13,393 nt of DNA from Synergistaceae bacterium UBA5560 (lineage in GTDB: Bacteria > Synergistota > Synergistia > Synergistales > Aminiphilaceae). The stretch spans positions 1-13,393 of the forward strand of contig DIMS01000093.1 in assembly GCA_002425685.1 (NCBI GenBank), in the 5' to 3' direction. The notes beneath the pieces were generated by a model that did not search any database, had not been told where the DNA came from, and was given only the letters and a program-made list of their open reading frames with translations. Below are positions 1 to 6,533 of this stretch, one piece after another (within the stretch, counting starts at the first letter, position 1; the number at the start of each line of letters is the position of its first letter). Position numbers and translations under genes: made by a program.

Positions 1-52
1 GGAGGACGGAAAGGCAGTCGCCGTGAAAAAGCATGTTTCGAACCACATCCAT
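1..52 (-). CDS. DNA methyltransferase, N-terminal fragment (cut by window start)
   Basis: Only the first 17 codons are present. The gene starts at an ATG at 52 on the minus strand and runs out of the left edge. The peptide reads MDVVRNMLFHGDCLSVL. The stretch LFHGDCLSVL is the usual opening of phage-type site-specific DNA N6-adenine or N4-cytosine methyltransferases, where a hydrophobic strand is followed by GDCL.VL just before the DPPY-type region. A very good ribosome binding site (GAGGAGGGG) lies 8 bases upstream of the ATG. The gene is next in line after the terminator of the two-gene cassette, so it probably resumes the phage leftward transcription unit. The methyltransferase call rests on a short motif only; catalytic motifs lie outside the window. 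Confidence 0.55.
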   Translation of the reverse strand, partial: MDVVRNMLFHGDCLSVL

Positions 53-74
53 GTGCAAAGCCCCTCCTCGGACG

Positions 75-104
75 AAAAAGGCCCCCGCCGTTTCCGGCAG
101 GGGC
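75..104 (-). terminator. Rho-independent terminator of the two-gene cassette
   Basis: On the minus strand a 10-bp GC-rich stem (GCCCCTGCCG with CGGCGGGGGC, one G-T wobble) closes a GAAA tetraloop and is followed by C and five T. It lies about 105 bases after the stop of the membrane protein gene and just before the methyltransferase start, so it should end transcription of the 841-1704 / 211-822 pair. It is one of the cleanest terminators in the window. Confidence 0.85.
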
Positions 105-210
105 GCATCGCAACTCCCATATCAGCATAAGGCCTTTCGGCGGCGGATCAACCGGCAGTCCGCACCCCGGATCCCCCCGCAGATCACCGTCAGGAATTTT
201 TCGACCCCAA

Positions 211-822
211 CTACTGCTGTCCCGTTTTCTTTTTTCCTCTCGCACTGAAACGCTTCCTCGAAAGCTCTTTCGTCCTTCGAATAAAGTCTTCCATTACAAA
301 CGCTCTGTGGACGAGCAGCATGGATTGCCATGTGGTTCGGAGAGAAAGGGAGGTAAGCGCGTAGAGAAACGACTTGGCCACGATTGCCGCTTGGCCGGTC
401 CGAAACGAAGCCGGCACAAAAGAAACACCTTGGAAGAAGCCCAGACCGCAAAGCCCCCAGAGGCACAGAACTACAAGCCCAAGGAACATTGTCAGGAGGT
501 AGCAAAGGGAGAATTCCGCCAACATTCCCTTCTTTTTTCTCTCGACTTCTCTCATGTACTCGGACTGCAAAAGCGCGTGCAGACACCCGGCCCAGGCGCA
601 AGTCGTTCCGATAAGTATCCCTGCGAGAGGGAAAAGGATCTTTTCTGCCACCTGACTCACTGAATACGCGACTTGTGTCGCCAATGTCACACCAATAAAA
701 ACATGCAGCCAAAGAAACCGGTCAGCAAGCCTTCTCCATCCTGGCCTGAGACCAGGCATTCCGTAGAAGAACCATTTCCAAAAAGACAACAGGCCCATCC
801 GTTCTTCAAGTTCGGGATTCAC
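211..822 (-). CDS. Multi-spanning membrane protein of unknown function, second gene of a two-gene cassette
   Basis: This is a 203-aa protein starting at GTG (820-822), with GAAGG about 10 bases upstream. Hydrophobic segments are visible at about residues 37-57, 62-85, 104-130 and, less clearly, 144-172. That gives three or four membrane passes. A basic stretch, REVERKKK, lies between segments 2 and 3, and the C-terminal tail is very basic (RRTKELSRKRFSARGKKK). No signal peptide or enzymatic motif is seen. It begins 18 bases after the stop of the 287-aa gene and shares that gene's promoter; the terminator at 75-104 follows. A soluble protein paired with a small polytopic membrane protein, placed as a self-contained unit inside a phage operon, fits a superinfection-exclusion or abortive-infection pair, but that role is inferred from layout only. 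A GTG start is less certain than the ATG at residue 9. Confidence 0.72.
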   Translation of the reverse strand: MNPELEERMGLLSFWKWFFYGMPGLRPGWRRLADRFLWLHVFIGVTLATQVAYSVSQVAEKILFPLAGILIGTTCAWAGCLHALLQSEYMREVERKKKGMLAEFSLCYLLTMFLGLVVLCLWGLCGLGFFQGVSFVPASFRTGQAAIVAKSFLYALTSLSLRTTWQSMLLVHRAFVMEDFIRRTKELSRKRFSARGKKKTGQQ

Positions 823-840
823 AGAGACAGCACCTTCTTC

Positions 841-1704
841 CTATTCGGCATCCCCCTTCTCTACAAGGACATTGCCGAAAGCACCACGCAACACTTCCAC
901 GACATCCTCCGGCTTGCCTTCAATGTCCGCCACGCTTACCGTGACCTTCACGGCACGTTCTTTTTCTGTGGAAAAACGCCGGAGTTTCCTTTCGCCGGGC
1001 ATGCGCGCCTTCATTGCCACTTTGTTTCCTGCGACAATGGTTGCCCTTGCAGTTCGAGAAAGCTCCTCTTTTTTCAGCCCTTTTCGGCTGTTTTTAAAAG
1101 TGACTGCGTTTTCTTCCCCATCCAACTCTTCCGCAAATTCCCCGAGGACTTCTCGAATTTCACTTTCATCCACCAGGTTTCGCTTGGAAAATTCCATGGA
1201 AAAACTGGAGACCAGAACGGCCTTTTCCAGAGCCTCCAAAAACGGCTTCGGATCGCGGATGATAGCTCCCTCGACGCGCATCTCGAATTCCGTGGGAAGA
1301 TCGGCTTTGTTGAGCAAGAAGACCAGGGCGCTGAGGATTGTCTGCTCAGATCCCAGTCTGGAGTTATGCGTTATCCCGCAAAATTCGCGTTCCCAGTCGA
1401 GGAAAACATGGCAATATTCGGAAACCACTCCTTCAGAATCCACAAAATCCCCGTCTTCAAGTTTCGGTACTTGCTTCGTCGCACATTTCCCAATACAAAA
1501 ATACACCGTTCTATTATCAATGTCTTTTTCATTTCCAATTATCCAGCAAACTCCATCCTTCCGCGCGCCGCTGGGACGCTTCCTGATCATCTCCCGCAAA
1601 AGCTCCCCTCGTTTTTGGGGAATGGGAATTCCTTTTTCAATTAACTTTCCTTGTCTGGAAAGGAGGACCTTAAGTCTGCAAAGGAAAAAATCTTTGCTTT
1701 CCAC
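841..1704 (-). CDS. Unknown soluble protein, first gene of a two-gene cassette
   Basis: This 287-aa protein starts at GTG (1702-1704) with GAGGAG 8 bases upstream. I do not recognise the family. It has no membrane segment or signal peptide. The N-terminal third has alternating strands and turns with several cysteines (VCWIIGN, VYFCIGKCATK, EYCHVFLDWEREFCGI). The middle is a mixed alpha-beta stretch (residues about 120-165). The C-terminal half is highly charged, with KNSRKGLKKEEL near residue 205 and RMPGERKLRRFSTEKERAVKV near 235-255. The last 35 residues, VKVTVSVADIEGKPEDVVEVLRGAFG, look like a small compact alpha-beta fold. The gene is preceded by its own sigma-70-like promoter (1743-1771) and is coupled to the membrane protein gene downstream. 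A sensor or partner for that membrane protein is a reasonable inference and remains unproven. Its codon use is less GC-rich than that of the flanking replication genes. Confidence 0.72.
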   Translation of the reverse strand: MESKDFFLCRLKVLLSRQGKLIEKGIPIPQKRGELLREMIRKRPSGARKDGVCWIIGNEKDIDNRTVYFCIGKCATKQVPKLEDGDFVDSEGVVSEYCHVFLDWEREFCGITHNSRLGSEQTILSALVFLLNKADLPTEFEMRVEGAIIRDPKPFLEALEKAVLVSSFSMEFSKRNLVDESEIREVLGEFAEELDGEENAVTFKNSRKGLKKEELSRTARATIVAGNKVAMKARMPGERKLRRFSTEKERAVKVTVSVADIEGKPEDVVEVLRGAFGNVLVEKGDAE

Positions 1705-1742
1705 TCTATCATCTCCTCTATAACTGCTCTTTGCTTAGGAGA

Positions 1743-1771
1743 ATGATAAGAGATCTCAGGGTTACTGTCAC
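1743..1771 (-). promoter_or_regulatory. Promoter of the two-gene cassette
   Basis: On the minus strand GTGACA (1766-1771) and TATCAT (1743-1748) are separated by exactly 17 bases. Each hexamer matches the sigma-70 consensus at five of six positions. It lies about 40 bases upstream of the GTG start of the 287-aa gene and downstream of the replication genes, so the cassette should be expressible independently of the phage early operon, for instance in the lysogen. Confidence 0.65.
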
Positions 1772-1785
1772 CATTCCAGCTTTAT

Positions 1786-2313
1786 TCAACCCGTAGCAGC
1801 TCTTTTCGCATCGTCATCCATCCCGAGGACGAGGTGTCCCTCCGCGTCCACAAGCGCCGCGGCGCGGGCGATGAGATACGGAACGGACCTCCTCCGGCGC
1901 CATACCGTCTCCGTGGAGACGGAACAGGCTTCCGCGATCCGCTCGACGATCCGCTCGCTCCCAAGGTGGGAGAAGCCGCTCGCGGCGCCCCACTGCACGT
2001 GGAGGAGAAAAATCTTCCATGTATCGGGGGCGAATTCGCGGAATGCGCGTGTCGCGGCAACCAGCCCCCTCCACCCTCCGATCCGCTCCAGAATGCGGCT
2101 CCAGCCCTCCGCCGTCTCGACCCGGCGCTGCGCCTCCGGAAGCGGCATTCCCCCCTGAATGCGGCTTCCGAGGTCTGCCCCGCCGGGGGCGAGCATCCCG
2201 CAGATTTCGTCGGCGGACGGAGGCGGCACTTCGCCGAGCAGCACCCGGAGCGCCATCGGGTGCCTCCGGAGCAGCGTTTCGATGAGTTCGACCAGTCGTT
2301 CGACGATGTCCAT
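1786..2313 (-). CDS. Phage HTH transcriptional regulator-like protein (RinA/ArpU position)
   Basis: The chosen start is the ATG at 2313 (MDIVERLVELIE), which has AGGAGGG 5-6 bases upstream; an ATG at 2328 overlaps the helicase stop and would add five residues. The 175-aa protein is mostly helical. A helix-turn-helix is visible near the C-terminus (ERIAEACSVSTETVWRRRRSVPYLIARA), followed by a short acidic tail. The gene is the last of the leftward early operon, directly after the helicase. In many temperate phages this slot holds an ArpU/RinA-type activator of late genes, which is the inferred role. Sequence similarity to those families is limited to the HTH pattern, so a generic DNA-binding protein is the safe reading. 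Confidence 0.65.
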   Translation of the reverse strand: MDIVERLVELIETLLRRHPMALRVLLGEVPPPSADEICGMLAPGGADLGSRIQGGMPLPEAQRRVETAEGWSRILERIGGWRGLVAATRAFREFAPDTWKIFLLHVQWGAASGFSHLGSERIVERIAEACSVSTETVWRRRRSVPYLIARAAALVDAEGHLVLGMDDDAKRAATG

Positions 2314-2324
2314 GTCGTCCCTCC

Positions 2325-3560
2325 TCATGTCGCCCAGCGCTGAAACAGCGCCTTCCGCTCCTTCACCATCCGCATCCGCCGGGAGGCCCCGGAGAAGGTC
2401 ATGCTCTCCGCGTGGCGGTCCAGTTCGTAGGACCTGCCCGCGAGACCGCGCCGCGTCTTCGTCACGCTCGCCACGACACGTGGGTATCCCTCCCCGTTCT
2501 CGTCCGGGTCGAGAATCAGGTCAATCTGGGCGTCGGAAAGTTCCTCCACGATCCCTCCGCCCCTGGGGGAGGAGGACGTGACGATTCCGGCGGCCTGGGC
2601 CTTCCTGCTCTCCCGGGACTGCTGATGGAGCAGCACGACACGGATGCCGAACTCCTTGGCCAGGCCCAGGAGCCGGGGCAGGGCTGTCTGCACGAGCTCC
2701 AGGTCGCTCTCCCTCCCGGATTTCAGGAGGGTCGTGTAGTCAACGGCGAGGAGGTCTGGCAGGAACCGGAAGCGGACGTACTCCTCCAGCGTCCCGACGG
2801 TCCATCTGAAGCCCGGCTGGTGGCTCACCAGCCGGAAACGCTTTCCGTTTTGCCGGCGGATGTCCTCCACCGCCGCACGGAGTTCCGGCGTCCTGGCGCG
2901 GATATGCTCGTACAGCGTCCTCTCGCCGCATTTCATGCGGCGGATGAGTCGGCGTGCCTGGATCCGCTCCGCGGACATGTCCAGACTGAGAAAGAGCACC
3001 CTCCCCCGTTTTTCCTCCAGGAACCTCTCGATTCCGGAGAGGAGCAGGGATGTCTTCATGGCTCCGGGGGCTCCGGTGAGGGAGAGGATCTCCCCGGGGA
3101 AGCACCCGCCGACGTCGTCGTCGATTCCGTCCACCCCGAAGCGGAACTCGCCGCCGCGCTTCCAGGCGAGCACTTCGCGGACGAGGCTCTCCGCGTGCTC
3201 GTCCGGATCGTCCACGACCCGTGGGGCTCCGAGGGAGAGGAGCCGCTCCCGGTTCGCCTCTGCGGTTTCCTCCGCGACCATGCGCCGCAGGCACACATCC
3301 GGGGGCATAAGATCGGGCCGCCCGAGGGTGTCCAGGACTGCCCGGAACTGCATCCTCGCGTCCAGCACGAGGGTGGACTGTTCCACGACGGTCCTCGCGG
3401 CGAAACCCTCGAGCCGGAGGCGTATCGCGTTCTCCGCGAACCCGAGGGCCTCTTCGATCCCTCCGTCCTCGTACATGTCTCGCACCGTCTCCACGAGGAC
3501 GCGGGACACCCGGAGAGGTTCGTCCCTCTCCACGTTCGGAGTTTCCGCCGCGCGGCTCAT
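2325..3560 (-). CDS. DnaB-like replicative helicase
   Basis: This 411-aa protein has a RecA-type ATPase core in its C-terminal two thirds. Walker A is GAPGAMKTS at about 163-171, with the usual lysine and threonine. VLFLSLDMSAERIQARRL follows at about 188-205, as in DnaB family motif H1a. Walker B is LLAVDYTT around 270-277 with Asp274, and a sensor-type stretch VVLLHQQSRESRK lies at about 308-320. The segment with SSPRGGGIVEELSDAQIDLIL corresponds to the DnaB H4 region. The first 130 residues are helical and shorter than a full DnaB N-terminal domain. It should unwind DNA 5' to 3' as a ring at the phage origin. Its ATG overlaps the initiator stop (ATGA), indicating translational coupling. 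The pairing initiator plus DnaB-type helicase is a standard phage replication module. Confidence 0.9.
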   Translation of the reverse strand: MSRAAETPNVERDEPLRVSRVLVETVRDMYEDGGIEEALGFAENAIRLRLEGFAARTVVEQSTLVLDARMQFRAVLDTLGRPDLMPPDVCLRRMVAEETAEANRERLLSLGAPRVVDDPDEHAESLVREVLAWKRGGEFRFGVDGIDDDVGGCFPGEILSLTGAPGAMKTSLLLSGIERFLEEKRGRVLFLSLDMSAERIQARRLIRRMKCGERTLYEHIRARTPELRAAVEDIRRQNGKRFRLVSHQPGFRWTVGTLEEYVRFRFLPDLLAVDYTTLLKSGRESDLELVQTALPRLLGLAKEFGIRVVLLHQQSRESRKAQAAGIVTSSSPRGGGIVEELSDAQIDLILDPDENGEGYPRVVASVTKTRRGLAGRSYELDRHAESMTFSGASRRMRMVKERKALFQRWAT

Positions 3561-4669
3561 CCGACGTCATCCTCCGGGACAAACCGCGCGGACGTCTCCG
3601 GGTCGGCCCTGGGGAGGCACTTCAGGTCCACGGACTCCCGCAGGAAGCGCGCGAGGGAGGGGACGAACTCCCGGTCCGTCGTCCCGAGCACGTGTTCGGC
3701 CCATGCGGTGACGCATGACCACCGCTCCCCGCAGGTCTCCAGATCCGTCCCCTCCGGGAAGAGCGCGTGGAACTCCCGCCTGGCTTCGGCCATGCGCTCC
3801 TGGCGCGGCCAAGCCGCGGCAAGCGCCTCGAAGTTTCTGTCCACCATCGCCAGGTGCGGCGACGGCTCCGGGGCGGGGATGCCGCCGGAGGCTCCGCCTT
3901 TCCGGGTCGGTCTCTGACGGCGGAGGGCTTCCCAGACGTACAGCCACGTGAGCTCCGAGGCGGGGCGCCCCTTCGCTGCGAACCGATCCAGGGCATCGGA
4001 GACGACCCGGAGGATTCGCGCCGGTGTGTGGCGCCCGTCCAGGAGCTCCAGGGTGGGGATGTCCTCCCGCGTCACGGGCCGTCCGGTCCTCAGCGTGTGG
4101 TACTCCGCGACCTCGCGGAGCGCTGCGGGAACTGCGACATCTTCGCGGATGTCCGCCCCCTCCGGGGAGGAGGGAACGCCGGTTTCGCAGGGGGAGGGGG
4201 AATTGTCGTCCTCCCCGGGCGCCGCTTCCGAAGGAAGCGGTTCTTTTTCTTTTTCTGGTTCTTTCTTGGATCTAGTTATGTCTGCAGGGTGAGCACCCCC
4301 TCCCCTGCGCGGAATGCACCCCCCCTCTGCAACACATTCACCCCCACGGCAGTGTCCGACGATGCGGAACAGGTTCGCTCCCTGCCCGCCGTCCTCTCGG
4401 AACTGCGGGCGCTTTTCCACGTAGCCGCTCTTCTCGAGTTCCTTCAGGGCGTATCTGGCCTGGCGCTCGCTCATGCCTGCGTCCGAGCAAAGGGTGGCGA
4501 CACTCGGAAAGCACACCCGCGTTCGGTCCGCATAGGTGCACAGCACCGCGTAAATCACCTTTGCCCACGGGGAGAGCTCCCGGTCACGCAACACCGCCAC
4601 GTCCACCGCCGCCCACCAGAAAACGCGCCCGTCCTCCAGCACTGAGGATGTCACAGCCGGTTTCGACAT
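3557..4669 (-). CDS. HTH-type replication initiator (lambda O-like role)
   Basis: The start chosen is ATG 4669 (MSKPAVTSS), with AGAGGTGG five bases upstream; an upstream in-frame start at 4702 lacks this site. In the 370-aa protein, residues about 30-103 form a winged helix-turn-helix of the HTH_36 type: LSPWAKVIYAVLCTYADRTR, then FPSVATLCSDAGMSERQARYALKELEKSGYVEKR and a glycine-rich wing. A low-complexity linker follows (KEPEKEKEPLPSE), then a helical C-terminal half that probably contacts the helicase. It sits immediately upstream of the DnaB-like gene with an ATGA overlap. Within the coding sequence, between the HTH domain and the linker, are three spaced repeats next to an AT-rich stretch, a typical site for a phage origin embedded in its initiator gene. 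Confidence 0.82.
   Translation of the reverse strand: MSKPAVTSSVLEDGRVFWWAAVDVAVLRDRELSPWAKVIYAVLCTYADRTRVCFPSVATLCSDAGMSERQARYALKELEKSGYVEKRPQFREDGGQGANLFRIVGHCRGGECVAEGGCIPRRGGGAHPADITRSKKEPEKEKEPLPSEAAPGEDDNSPSPCETGVPSSPEGADIREDVAVPAALREVAEYHTLRTGRPVTREDIPTLELLDGRHTPARILRVVSDALDRFAAKGRPASELTWLYVWEALRRQRPTRKGGASGGIPAPEPSPHLAMVDRNFEALAAAWPRQERMAEARREFHALFPEGTDLETCGERWSCVTAWAEHVLGTTDREFVPSLARFLRESVDLKCLPRADPETSARFVPEDDVG
4240..4345 (-). other. Putative phage replication origin: three iterons next to an AT-rich tract
   Basis: On the minus strand three units start with GGGGGTG and carry GCAG eight bases later. They begin at 4345, 4323 and 4300, giving spacings of 22 and 23 bases, about two helical turns. 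Directly after the third unit comes an AT-rich, A-tract-containing stretch (about 4240-4282) that encodes the Lys/Glu linker of the initiator and could serve as the unwinding element. This arrangement inside an initiator gene resembles lambda ori inside gene O. Partial drift inside the repeats and the G-rich background leave room for chance. Confidence 0.5.
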
Positions 4670-4875
4670 TCTGCCACCTCTTGCGTGCGAAACCCGCACC
4701 ACACCGCCACGTCCGGCGCCGCAATCCGCACGACGCCGGGACCTTTCTCCAGCCGGTAGCAGACATCGGAAACCTCAGCCTCGCTCGCTCCGGTCGAAAG
4801 GGCGAGCTGGCGGAAGGAGGCGGCATGGAACGCCGCCACGATCCGCGTGATCCGCTGCGTCAGTGTCGGTTCCAT
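4651..4875 (-). CDS. Small HTH-like phage protein
   Basis: This 74-aa protein starts at ATG 4875 (MEPTLTQRITRIV). The much longer open frame upstream of this ATG belongs to other genes. Residues 20-47, SFRQLALSTGASEAEVSDVCYRLEK, look like a helix-turn-helix with a following wing (GPGVVRIAAPDVAVWC). Its 3' end overlaps the start of the replication initiator by 19 bases, so the two are translated together. It may modulate initiator action or early transcription. The family is not recognised; HTH assignment is by pattern only. Confidence 0.6.
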   Translation of the reverse strand: MEPTLTQRITRIVAAFHAASFRQLALSTGASEAEVSDVCYRLEKGPGVVRIAAPDVAVWCGFRTQEVAECRNRL

Positions 4876-4877
4876 GC

Positions 4878-5123
4878 CTACACCCCCGTCACTTCGTAGT
4901 CGTGACGCAGCTCGAACCGCGTCATCGAAAAGCGCCACAACCCTACTTCGGCGCGGAAGAGGGCCTTTCCCCCGCTCCAACCGAGAAAGCGGGCCTTTAC
5001 CTGCGATCCGCCACCCTTCCGGTTGATGTTCGCCCCCTTCCCCTCGCTGAGCCAGGGAAGGCCTCCACACCTGGCACGGACAAGGTATTTCCCGCTCGGA
5101 AGCAACGTGACCCCGGTTTTCAT
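4878..5123 (-). CDS. Hypothetical 81-aa basic phage protein
   Basis: Start is ATG 5123 (MKTGVTLLPSGKYLVRARCG), with GGAGGG seven bases upstream and an ATGA overlap with the stop of the 27-aa gene before it. The protein is basic and strand-rich (TLLPSGKYLVRAR, ALFRAEVGLWRFSMTRFELRHDYEVTGV). It has glycines and basic residues in the middle, a pattern that could bind nucleic acid. No known family is recognised. Its stop lies two bases before the next gene, so it is a regular member of the early operon. Confidence 0.6.
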   Translation of the reverse strand: MKTGVTLLPSGKYLVRARCGGLPWLSEGKGANINRKGGGSQVKARFLGWSGGKALFRAEVGLWRFSMTRFELRHDYEVTGV

Positions 5124-5203
5124 TGCGCGTCCCTCCAGATGGCGAGAACGCAAAGCACGAGCACCAGCCACCCGAGGGCAAAGAATATCGGGGAGGGAAT
5201 CAT
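5120..5203 (-). CDS. 27-aa membrane microprotein
   Basis: The short frame encodes MIPSPIFFALGWLVLVLCVLAIWRDAQ: one hydrophobic segment from about residue 6 to 23, flanked by a short N-terminus and a charged tail. Its ATG overlaps the stop of the 56-aa gene (ATGA) and its own stop overlaps the ATG of the 81-aa gene (ATGA again). It therefore fills exactly the gap in a chain of coupled genes, which is the main argument that it is real. Function is unknown. Small single-span phage proteins can act as membrane-targeted regulators or inhibitors, but nothing here fixes this. Confidence 0.55.
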   Translation of the reverse strand: MIPSPIFFALGWLVLVLCVLAIWRDAQ

Positions 5204-5370
5204 GCAGAACCCCTCGCTTTCGCAACCGCCGCAACGACGGCCTCGTAAATCGCCTTGGATTCCTCGGGAGACGCAGGTTCTCCCGTCTCAAGCCATCGGT
5301 CCATGGCGGCGATCCATGCCTCTGTTGCGGAAAGCAGTTCCGCGTGGATCTCATGCGTCGCTCTGGGCAT
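5200..5370 (-). CDS. Hypothetical 56-aa helical acidic protein
   Basis: Start is ATG 5370 (MPRATHEIHAELLSATEAW), with GGGGAGAG eight bases upstream. The protein is a helix-rich 56-mer: helix about 4-28 (HEIHAELLSATEAWIAAMDRWLE) and helix about 34-52 (SPEESKAIYEAVVAAVAKA). It overlaps the DUF4406-like gene upstream by 20 bases in another frame and the 27-aa gene downstream by ATGA. The family is unknown. The long open frame extending upstream of this start is a shadow of the previous gene. Confidence 0.6.
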   Translation of the reverse strand: MPRATHEIHAELLSATEAWIAAMDRWLETGEPASPEESKAIYEAVVAAVAKARGSA

Positions 5371-5701
5371 CTCCACTCTCCCCGCAGAGGCGCACCGGAA
5401 TTCCCATGTTTTTCGCCGTGGCGACCTCCATTCGGCACCCTTCGGAGGTCCACCACCGGCCGAAAACCCACAGTTCGTCCGCCAGAGCGAGGAGCTTCCG
5501 GCACTGCGCCAGCACCCACTCCTGCGGGCCGGTGGCATCGACGAAGCCGAAGGCGTGAACCGGCGAGAGGAGCAGGTGGTCCGGATGGGCCTCGGACAGG
5601 GAGCGGCAGATGTCGCCGACGCGCCGCTCGTTCTCCCGGATGGACTCAGCGTCGCCAGGGCGGTCTCCCCTGAGCGGATGTGCGACATAGATCTTTTTCA
5701 T
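5351..5701 (-). CDS. DUF4406 / nucleoside 2-deoxyribosyltransferase-like protein
   Basis: Start is ATG 5701 (MKKIYVAHPLRGD) behind AAGGAGG, spaced six bases. The 116-aa protein has the fold signature of the nucleoside 2-deoxyribosyltransferase-like DUF4406 family. KIYVAHPLRG is the first strand and phosphate-side loop; N..R..DICRSL is the first helix; HLLLSPVHAFGF follows; and DELWVFGRWWTSEGCRMEVATAKNMGIPVRL contains the typical SEGCR.E...A...GIPV pattern. In this family the glutamate after the S.G motif is the catalytic-type residue. Such proteins are common in phage early regions and may act on nucleotides, but most have no proven reaction. A strong hairpin lies just upstream of its ribosome binding site. 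Confidence 0.75.
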   Translation of the reverse strand: MKKIYVAHPLRGDRPGDAESIRENERRVGDICRSLSEAHPDHLLLSPVHAFGFVDATGPQEWVLAQCRKLLALADELWVFGRWWTSEGCRMEVATAKNMGIPVRLCGESGDAQSDA

Positions 5702-5719
5702 CGGTTTCCTCCTTGTGGT

Positions 5720-5751
5720 GCACATCCGGCGGACCGGTGCGCCGGATGTGC
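5720..5751. repeat. Perfect 12-bp inverted repeat between two operon genes
   Basis: The arms GCACATCCGGCG and CGCCGGATGTGC are perfect complements around an 8-base loop that itself holds the palindrome ACCGGT. It lies in the 60-base gap between the DUF2303-like stop and the ribosome binding site of the DUF4406-like gene. No T-run follows on either strand, so it is not a standard terminator. It may stabilise or punctuate the mRNA, or bind a protein. Confidence 0.8.
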
Positions 5752-5761
5752 GGCTCGCCGA

Positions 5762-6520
5762 TTATTCCTTCGGCGTTCCCGAAACAACCAGAACCCCGGT
5801 TTCGGCAAGGAGTCCCTTGAGGGTCTCCACCTCGTGTGCCTTGGCCTCCTCGAAGTACCGCCCCCACTTGGGGCAGGAGAGGAGGAACCCGGGCTTCTCC
5901 GTCTCGCCCTTCGGGCGGTGTACCTCCACCTCGATCTCCAGGGACTGCGGGAATCCGGACTCGTTGAGGATCTCAAGGGTTACCACGAAGACCTTCGGCA
6001 CCTTCACGGTCGTCTCCGCCTCGTTGATCTTCACGGCGAAGGAATAGTTGTTTCTGTCCTCGAAGGAGAAATCTCCGGCGATGCTGGTGACGTAGCGGAA
6101 GTTCTGCACCGCGTAGAGGAGGTCCTCGATGCGGTCGATCTCCCCGGGAGTCCTGCGTTTCAAAAAGTCGGCAAGATCCTTGATCCCGAAGACCCCTCCC
6201 CGGGTCAGGACCTTTTCCCATTCCTTCGCAAGGACCGAGAGCGTGAAGGCATGGGACACCGTGTCCTGCGGGCGGTCCTGAACACCGGTGTCCAGAATGG
6301 CGTCGAACCCGTCCGGATGGGTGAAGACGAGGGTCCGCGTCCCGTTCTGGCCCCACCCCACGAGCTCCGCGAAGGATTTCGTCGAGTGGGCCTCGAAGTG
6401 CAGGCCCTTGAATTCATGGAGCCTTTTCGCCGCCCCGAGCCGGAGCATCGTCTCCCCCTGCCCCGGCTGCAGGACAACCTCCGTTTTGTTCACTGTGTTC
6501 GTGTTCATGTTCATGTCCAT
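5762..6520 (-). CDS. DUF2303 family phage protein (YfdQ-like)
   Basis: Four ATGs lie in frame within about 20 bases of the start. The ATG at 6520 (MDMNMNTNTVNK) is chosen because AAGGAGG lies eight bases upstream; the ATG at 6526 would be only two bases from it. The 252-aa protein has the features of the phage DUF2303/YfdQ family: an N-terminal variable stretch, then HEFKGLHFEAHSTKSFAELV around residues 35-55, a long helical centre (KEWEKVLTRG.FGIKDLADFLKRR), and a C-terminal strand-rich region (VPKVFVVTLEIL, SLEIEVEVHRPKGETEKPGFLL). Family function is not established; members sit in early regions near replication or recombination genes. It is coupled to the 99-aa gene, whose stop overlaps this gene's ribosome binding site. 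Confidence 0.78.
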   Translation of the reverse strand: MDMNMNTNTVNKTEVVLQPGQGETMLRLGAAKRLHEFKGLHFEAHSTKSFAELVGWGQNGTRTLVFTHPDGFDAILDTGVQDRPQDTVSHAFTLSVLAKEWEKVLTRGGVFGIKDLADFLKRRTPGEIDRIEDLLYAVQNFRYVTSIAGDFSFEDRNNYSFAVKINEAETTVKVPKVFVVTLEILNESGFPQSLEIEVEVHRPKGETEKPGFLLSCPKWGRYFEEAKAHEVETLKGLLAETGVLVVSGTPKE

Positions 6521-6533
6521 CTCCATCTCCTCC

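Noticed and set aside
122..210. Possible coding sequence on the minus strand between the membrane protein stop and the terminator
   Set aside because: A frame reading VGVEKFLTVICGGIRGADCRLIRRRKALC is open but has no well-placed start; it may be 3' untranslated sequence. No gene is called in this stretch.
673..1723. Two long plus-strand frames opposite the 287-aa gene
   Set aside because: Both are antisense to a gene with promoter, ribosome binding site and partner. Their products are Ser/Phe/Pro-rich and domain-free.
2412..3917. 501-aa open frame on the plus strand
   Set aside because: It is antisense to the helicase and initiator genes, which have clear motifs, ribosome binding sites and ATGA coupling. 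The plus-strand product is Pro/Arg/His-rich with no domain, typical of a GC-rich shadow.
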